Source: Boswellia sacra
Taxonomy: Eukaryota; Streptophyta; Magnoliopsida; Sapindales; Burseraceae
Direction: 5' to 3'
Length of the DNA stretch: 64,000 bases
Assembly: GCA_013180625.2 (NCBI GenBank)
Contig: SNVD02011384.1
Span: forward strand, 46,130 to 110,129
Below, in pieces: positions 57,736 through 64,000 of the stretch; positions within the stretch are counted from its first letter, which is position 1, and every line of letters starts with the position of its first letter. The notes under the pieces are model-generated. The model was not told the origin of the DNA and did no database searches. It worked only from the letters and a program-made list of their open reading frames with translations. A program made the position numbers and the translations under genes.

Positions 57736-59147
57736 TGATAGGTGTCTATTTATGTATTATTTTATATCAATTCGTCCATGTTTCTTTGCTATATTCCATG
57801 GCATTTTTATGTTTTTGTGTGTTTTGATTTTTGTAGGAGTTTTGGAGCAACTTGCACAAAAATGGAGTAAAACCCTTCATTTTCACCTCTACTAGTCAGT
57901 GATCTTCTCGGATTTAATTGTATTGATATACAATGAACCCGATGACATGTTATATACCGTTGGAAAGCTCTCGAAGTCTATTTTCTGGAGAAATTTACGG
58001 TTTATAAATCCATTCAGTGTACCAAAAGTTGTAATCAAAACAGTGTGAGATGTATAGAAATATAATTCCACAAGTCACTGTAGCATGTATAATACGGGGC
58101 ACTGTAGCAATTCACTGTAGCAGAGTATTTAAACACATTTTAGGGTTTTATTTTCATAACTTGAAGAGGGGAGAACGTGGTGGAGGCTGCAGCTCTGGAA
58201 TTCTTTCATCTCTTGGAGTTCTTGAAGGAGAAAGGAAGCTTGGAAAGAGGAAGAACTACAATCCAAAGAGAATTACATCAAATTTGCTAAGTTTTTCCCT
58301 TCCCTTTCATTTTCTGGAATGTCTCCATGTTGTATTGTATTTACCACGTTCTTAAACATGTGTAACTGAATCTGAATTGGTTGAGGGTGATTTCAAAGCC
58401 CCTGATATGGTTTTTGTAAGTTGATTGTGCAAGAAGTTGTTATCCAATTCTCTAATTGAAGTTGCTTGTATTTTCCTATATCTAATGCTTATGATTGCTT
58501 GCTGGATTGTATTTCGAATGGCCAATTGAATATAATCTGGTTGTTGTCTATTGCTAGACTAGAAATCTTGATCCGTAATTGTCTTGAATTTCTAATCCTT
58601 AGTAGCAAAATTGTGATCAGAGATTGCAATTGGAGAATACAACCTAAGTTAAATAATCCGAGCTTGTGTGTTTATTGCTTAGATCAACCTATCTTTCTTA
58701 TCGTAATGCATCCATTGAATTAAATTTAGAGAGCTTGTTCTAGGTTGTTTAATGGATAGAGATTAAATAAAGAGCTTGTTTTATTTAACAACAAAGTAAG
58801 GAAAGATTGGGATAACAGAGCTTGTTGTTATCTACGGTTGATAACTTCAATGGTGTAATTGGATGACAATTCTATGATTAATTCGCAAATCCATATCTTG
58901 TGGTAGAGAAGGATCCCTTAACCAGATTTCTCTCATTGATTTTTCACTCAAATTAACTTTCTGTTTTGTTATTCTTCATTTGCATTCTTAGTTCATTTAG
59001 TTAATCATTCAACAAAACCCCCTTTATTTAATTTATTGTTGCTGGAAAATAATAAATTCAATTAGAATCAATCCTCGTGGGAACGATATCTTACTTATCA
59101 CTTTATTACTTGTGCGACTAGTATACTTGCTAGTTTCGAACGCATCA
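57736..59147 (+). mobile_element. LTR (1412 bp) of the TGATAGGTGTC...CGCATCA family, plus orientation
   Basis: It begins TGATAGGTGTCTATTTATG and ends TAGTTTCGAACGCATCA. A TATA-like TATTTAAA lies at 58126-58133 and three CACTGTAGCA decamers just upstream. The flanks AACTG and ATTTT do not match, so it is not a simple solo LTR. It forms an inverted pair with 59184-60596 across a 36-bp spacer. The frames at 58050 and 58466 are incidental; the second recurs on the opposite strand in the mate. Confidence 0.88.
58126..58133 (+). promoter_or_regulatory. TATA-like box with three upstream CACTGTAGCA motifs
   Basis: TATTTAAA follows CACTGTAGCA decamers at 58076, 58100 and 58113. The same arrangement (as TGCTACAGTG on plus) is kept in the other two copies of the LTR near 17828-17880 and 60208-60256. 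Conservation in all three suggests a promoter element. Confidence 0.5.
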
Positions 59148-59395
59148 ATTTTTTCATTCAAATTTACTTTCTGTTTTGTTATTTGATGCGTTCGAAACTA
59201 GCAAGTATACTAGTCGCATAAGTAATAAAGTGATAAGTAAGATATCGTTCCCACGAGGATTGATTCTAATTGAATTTGTTATTTCCAGCAACAATAAACT
59301 AAACAGGGGGGGATTTTTGTTGAATGCTTTACTAAATGAAATAAGAATGCAAGTAAAGAATAACAAAACAGAAAGTAAATTTGAATGAAAAATCA
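59148..59395. repeat. 36-bp inverted repeat at the LTR-LTR junction
   Basis: The spacer 59148-59183 between the two LTRs is the reverse complement of 59359-59394 inside the right LTR, apart from one extra base in a homopolymer run. It therefore has the same orientation as the matching interior segment of the left LTR (58942-58977). This points to a template switch or inversion during formation of the pair. Confidence 0.8.
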
Positions 59396-60596
59396 ATGGG
59401 AGAAAGCTGGTTAAGGGATCATTCTCTACCACAAGATATGAATTTGCGAATTAATCATAGAATTGTCATCCAATTACAGCATTGAAGTTATCAACCGTAG
59501 ATAACAACAAGCTCTGTTATCCCAATCTTTCCTTACTTTGTTGTTAAATAAAACAAGCTCTTTATTTAATCTCTATCCATTAAACAACCTAGAACAAGCT
59601 CTCTAAATTTAATTCAATGGATGCATTACGATAAGAAAGATAGGTTGATCTAAGCAATAAACACACAAGCTCGGATTATTTAACTTAGGTTGTATTCTCC
59701 AATTGCAATCTCTGATCACAATTTTGCTACTAAGGATTAGAAATTCAAGACAATTACGGATCAAGATTTCTAGTCTAACAATAGACAATATCCAGATTAT
59801 ATTCAGTTGGCCACCCAAACACAATCCAGCAAGCAATCATAAGCATTAGATATAGGAAAATACAAGCAAATTCAATTAGAGAATTGGATAACAACTTCTT
59901 GCACAATCAACTTACAAAAACCATATCAGGGGCTTTGAAATCACCCTCAACCAATTCAGATTCAGTTACACATGTTTAAGAACGTGGTAAATACAATACA
60001 ACATGGAGACATTCCAGAAAATGAAAGGGAAGGGAAAAACTTAGCAAATTTGATGTAATTCTCTTTGGATTGTAGTTCTTCCTCTTTCCAAGCTTCCTTT
60101 CTCCTTCAAGAACTCCAAGAGATGAAAGAATTCCAAAGCTTCAGCCTCCACCACGTTCTCCCCTCTTCAAGTTATGAAAATAAAACCCTAAAATGTGTTT
60201 AAATACTCTGCTACAGTGAATTGCTACAGTGTCCCGTATTATACATGCTACAGTGGCTTGTGGAATTATATTTCTATACATCTCACACTGTTTTGATTAC
60301 AACTTTTGGTACACTGAATGGATTTATAAACCGTAAATTTCTCCAGAAAATAGACTTCGAGAGCTTTCCAACGGTATATAATATGTCGTCGGGTTCATTG
60401 TATATCAATACAATTAAATCCGAGAAGATCACTGACTAGCAGAGGTGAAATGAAGGGTTTTACTCCATTTTTGTGCAAGTTGCTCCAAAACTCCTACAAA
60501 CATCAAAACCACACAAAAACATAAAAATACCAAGGAATATAGCAAAGAAACATGGACGAATTGATATGAAAATGATATATAAATAGACACTTATCA
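59184..60596 (-). mobile_element. 3' LTR (1413 bp) of the same family, minus orientation
   Basis: On the minus strand it runs TGATAAGTGTCTATTTATA ... TTTCGAACGCATCA. Immediately upstream (60597-60612) lies the sequence reading TAAGTGTGGGGGAATT on the minus strand, a typical Gypsy polypurine tract, preceded by GGACTAGCAAAGTC. It is therefore the 3' LTR of an element whose body lies to the right. It mirrors 57736-59147. Confidence 0.88.
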
Positions 60597-62390
60597 AATT
60601 CCCCCACACTTAGACTTTGCTAGTCCTCGAGCAACTACGACAATATGAAATAAAACTAAACTGAAACAGAATCAACAAAAATTAAAAACACACAAATGCT
60701 TCATCTTGCAAATAGGCCTCAAAGATTGTACTTAATTATAACCCAAGGAAAACTTCAAAATAATGCACTTGATCAAGAATTTCATCTCAAAGATTAGTTT
60801 CGCTTCACTTCAATTCATCAAGTGTGTGTGTGTAGAGCCATTCTCACCTAATCACTTGTAACCCGGATGAGTTTATGCATAAAAATGAATCATATTTAAT
60901 ATTGAAGATGTGTGTATAAATGAACTCCATAGGCCTGCTTTTCAATTCACTCTCCACTAATGTAGACATGTACAACACCAAGGATCAAGTAGGACTTTAT
61001 TAAGCTTGTAACGTTTGGCTTTGGTGAAGGTATGATCAAGGATAATAATTTGGCTCAAATCACCCACAAACACATAAATCATTCAAGATTATGTAGAGCT
61101 CACCCCTATAACACAACTTTATTTTAATTCACCAGGTTACTCCCCCAAACTTATTTAGAACACTCAATCTTCTTTTTTTTTTTTCTCTTCTCTTTTTCTT
61201 ATTTTTTTTGTAGAAAACAAAAGAAACTACACCCCCACACTTTGTTGTTTCATTCTTTTTAAGAACACCCAAGGGTATAGAACTCTTTTTCTTTTCTTTT
61301 TCTTTTCTTTTTTTTTTTTTAACTGCAATTGCACTCCCCCCCACTTAAACAATACATTGTCCTCAATGTTTAAGTACGTGGAAGATAAGTACAGATTTTT
61401 TTTCTCTTTTTTTTTTATTACAAACATAATAAAACTCACTTGCATTGCTCATGGCACAATCCAACCTCCTCTAACTTCCCAAAACCAGAACATAGCTCAA
61501 AATGTAATTGCGAATGATTTACATGCTCATAGGTAAGGGATAAACTGTTTGGAACAAATTCAATTAAGGTTAAGAAATCTTTTAGTGAGTTAACAAAGAA
61601 AAAGGTTTACAGAGGCTCAAAGGGGTAACTAGGGATCAATTTTAATCAAGGTTGGCTCTTAAGGCTCAAACGGTCCAAAGATGGCCTAAATCATTTCCCT
61701 AATGTTGCACAATCTAGGATTTTCGCCTCGAGTGACCATCAAACAAGTTCTAGAATTCATTGAAATCTGGAGAAACACTTAAATTACATAAACTTTCTCT
61801 AAGTAAACAAATAACTCATTGATAATGGCTCGGTGCTCAATTTTGTGCAAGGAATCAAAGGTAAAGCAAAAGCTAATTAACATTTCAAGCACACAGATCT
61901 ATGCATCATTTATCATTTTCTAAGAGTTATTCTCAATTCAATCATTGCATTATCATTGGCCCATAAAATGCAAGAGAAGAGGTACGTGGCGTTGTTACAC
62001 CTGAGTCAAGATTGTATATTTCAACAATCCTTAGGACCAGTAGCCCGCAGACTTAAGGTTTCCAGCCTATATACCTTTATTATGAAAGACCAAAACAAGA
62101 AACAAGACACTTCAAATAACATGAAATAAACAAACTACAGATTTATTTAGAGAGAATGCGTTTCAAGGGTTAAAGAAAACCCCATATTCTGCCATTCTCA
62201 GGTTTTTCCACAATTGTTTTTTTCGAATCGAAACTGATAAAGATAAAAACACATAACAACTCTAAATTACGCAAAACTAAACTCACTCATAAAATAACAA
62301 AGTTCAACAAGTCAGCAAACAAAAACAAGTTAGTTAGAATGGGTCTAAAAGTTTAGAAGTTAGCCTCCTTATTCAGCCATTATGGATTGA
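60597..62390 (-). mobile_element. 3' non-coding internal region of the TGATAGG-family Gypsy element
   Basis: On the minus strand this ends in the polypurine tract at 60597-60612. It contains several further G-runs (read as CCCCC at 61142, 61231 and 61335), one in the context CATTGAGGACAATGTATTG, typical of plant Gypsy 3' regions. T-rich tracts lie at 61168-61199 and 61283-61320. 60940-61740 is homologous to 29580-30250 of the gag-only element. A GAATGCGTTTCAAG block occurs twice (62155, 62401). No coding frame remains and the element is truncated before 62.4 kb. Confidence 0.65.
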
Positions 62391-62535
62391 AGAGATCCAG
62401 AATGCGTTTCAAGAGAACTTCAACTTTTTAAGCCACCACTCTAAAAACCGAGATTAGAAAATATTACCTGGGACGAAAGAAATAAACTGAAAAAAAACTC
62501 AAAAGAAATGACATGAAAAATCTCAAATAAACACA

Positions 62536-63233
62536 CTAAAAAGAAAGCAAACAAAAACGAAGCAAACCAGCAAATAGAGATTGCAGATGGAGGGTTAAAT
62601 CCAGTTGACGCCTTTTGTTGCCTTCTCCAAACCAATTTATCCGAGCCATTGTTGGATCAGGTGAATAAACGAATTCTTGTAGTTTGTCAATTAACTCTCC
62701 TGCAGTTGAAGCTGTAACCAGCATTTGCCTTGCTGACGGTGAGATGAAATTTTTTTTCTACAGCTTGATCAAGAAAGGACAACAAACCATCAAAAAAAAT
62801 TATTAACATTTAACAAACCAATGGGTTTCCGATGGATGTTTAGCTGTGCCCAAGAGGTGATTTGAAATATCTCCTCTAATGTACCATACCCACCCGGCAA
62901 AGCTATAAATGCATCGGACTTAACAACCATATGTGCAATACGCTCATGCATACTAGAGACCTGTAACTCTTCCCCGATTGTGTGGCCTACGATATCTCGT
63001 ACAGCTAATGGTTTAGGGATAATGCCGAGAACTTTGCTCCCTCCTAGGGATGCAGCTGGTGACACACACCCCATTAACCCAAGACTACCCCCTCCATAAA
63101 TCAAATGAATACCCCTCGTAGCTAATGTACTACCAAGATCAAGAGTTGCTGTTGTAAACTCTCCATCTTTACCAAATTGCGATCCGCAAAATACGCATAT
63201 ATTGCGGAATCGCCGAATTGGTGTTTTCTCCAT
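62536..63233 (-). pseudogene. LOG-type cytokinin riboside 5'-monophosphate phosphoribohydrolase, intronless, two frameshifts
   Basis: ATG 63233 opens MEKTPIRRFRNICVFCGSQF, then YGGGSLGLMG, SSMHERIAHM, the signature ALPGGYGTLEE and WAQLNIHRKPIGLLNVNNFF. LOG enzymes release active cytokinin bases from their riboside monophosphates; the PGG.GT..E motif and the Arg of MHER line the active site, and both are present. A +1 shift in an 8-base run (62792-62799) gives a stop. In the next frame the text continues (DGLLSFLDQAVE), and a second +1 shift in an 8-base run (62750-62757) leads to FISPSARQMLVTASTAGELI and a C-terminus ending at 62536. Most plant LOG genes have several introns and this has none, so a retrocopy is likely. 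Homopolymer sequencing error is the alternative. Confidence 0.82.
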
Positions 63234-63377
63234 TTCTACAAGTGTTCTAATCTTGTGTAAGACACGTTAGATATTATGCTTTTCAATTGCAAGACAGGTT
63301 ATGGAATGACATATGAAAACATGCAGAATGTGTATATACACACATAAAACTCTCAAATTTTGACACATGGGGACATA

Positions 63378-63622
63378 CTTTCGGTGGGGGTTGCTCGATG
63401 CAGATTTATCGCCCCAAGATTTGAAAAAAAATGAGATATGCTTTCGGCGAGGTTTGACAAAACCTACACACTTGTCTCCCACGTGAAGCATGGAAAATGG
63501 AGCTACACTTTCGGCGGGGGTTGACAAAACCCCCACACTTGTCTCCCACGTGAAGCATAAAAAATAGAGATACACATTCGGTGGAGGATGACAAAACCTC
63601 CACACTTGTCTCCCACGTGTAC
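63378..63622 (+). repeat. 67-bp tandem repeat, three units with a G-box
   Basis: The TTCGG anchor recurs at 63380, 63443, 63510 and 63577, and CTTGTCTCCCACGTG at 63471, 63538 and 63605, an exact 67-bp step for the last three units. CACGTG lies at 63480-63485, 63547-63552 and 63614-63619. The array is 250-390 bases upstream of the LOG-like start. Since 67 is not a multiple of 3, the frames across it are not a protein repeat. Confidence 0.9.
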
Positions 63623-64000
63623 TTATGCCAAAGGGTAGTCATATGGTTTGTCAAAAAGAAAAATTGAAATTAAAACAAAAAAAAAAATCAACAAACAACA
63701 ACAACACAAAAACAACATTGATAATCAGATCAAACGAAACAAGAAAGAAATAAAATTCGACAACAACAACACACATTCAAATATACCAATAGTTGTGATT
63801 GTGGCTCACATCTTCCTCTGGTTTTACGTCCAGTAACGGCTGAAACGCCTTCTATGAGTCGGGGATTGCTTCCCATCCAGTTTTCTTATAAACTGGCAAA
63901 CAGGGTCGTTTTTAGTCAGATTCCCTAGACTATAACACTGCAATTCATCACGAAATTGTGTCCATTAGATTAAGCAATTCACGCTGAACAAGTCCACAAG
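63623..64000. other. no recognised feature at the right edge
   Basis: 63640-63780 is A-rich with AACAAC repeats. 63800-64000 has near-balanced base composition (for example ACGGCTGAAACGCCTTC and GAGTCGGGGATTGC), unlike the surroundings, and may be the edge of another element or gene outside the window. I could not assign it. Confidence 0.3.

Noticed and set aside
59154..59836. Frames at 59154-59432, 59176-59388 and 59609-59836 as genes
   Set aside because: They lie within LTRs. The first two end in the same residues only because of the inverted repeat, and the third duplicates one at 58466-58723 in the mate LTR.
62536..63233. Annotating the LOG-like sequence as an active gene
   Set aside because: Two frameshifts break the frame after residue 147. 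Without raw reads I cannot call them sequencing errors, so pseudogene is the safer label.
1..64000. tRNA, rRNA or other structured RNA genes
   Set aside because: I looked for tRNA-like and rRNA-like signals and saw only tRNA-complementary primer-binding sites of retrotransposons.

Overview
This is plant nuclear DNA, most likely from a eudicot. It is AT-rich, has a spliced gene with short GT-AG introns and TATA/G-box sequences upstream, and is packed with nested plant LTR retrotransposons, hAT and Mutator-like DNA transposons. Nothing in it is prokaryotic. The species cannot be named from sequence alone.

Only one gene looks intact: an eight-exon minus-strand gene at 2843-7374 for a 408-residue alpha/beta hydrolase of the monoacylglycerol lipase / caffeoylshikimate esterase-like family, with its Ser-Asp-His triad present. 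At the far right (62536-63233, minus) lies an intronless cytokinin-activating LOG-type phosphoribohydrolase sequence. It has the family signature motifs but is broken by two single-base gains in 8-base homopolymers. A 67-bp tandem array that carries a CACGTG G-box in three of its units sits just upstream of it.

Left part: a Copia-type 3' LTR (136-1346), the hydrolase gene, a 75-bp TCGAG-rich tandem repeat (8272-8480), a decayed Mutator-like transposase (9098-9915) cut off by a retrotransposon LTR fragment, several microsatellites, and a 359-bp non-autonomous hAT element (13242-13600) with a perfect 8-bp target-site duplication.

The centre (13.9-48.4 kb, resuming 56.1-57.7 kb) is built from one Ty3/Gypsy family of the Tat/Ogre type. 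Its LTRs are 1.76-2.06 kb, start near TGTAGACACTG, and are followed by a primer-binding site complementary to a tRNA-Arg 3' end. Copies lie in both orientations, often as head-to-head LTR pairs. Two copies (minus strand 21942-35455; plus strand 19823-21941 plus 35456-42458) carry a gag that ends at the same stop codon, then several kilobases of non-coding sequence and tandem arrays (18/36-, 42-, 35- and 20-bp periods), and no recognisable pol. They look like a gag-only, non-autonomous family. A third copy (42460-46930) has a gag that runs on past that point, and a pol linker fragment lies at 19279-19822.

Into this mass are inserted at least four solo LTRs with matching 5-bp duplications (16798-18218, 25960-27687, 33347-34762, 52642-54285) and a 7.3-kb hAT transposon (48771-56068) with a decayed transposase. 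The small 359-bp hAT element shares both ends with that transposon. A second Gypsy family forms an inverted LTR pair (57736-59147 and 59184-60596), followed by its 3' internal region up to about 62.4 kb.
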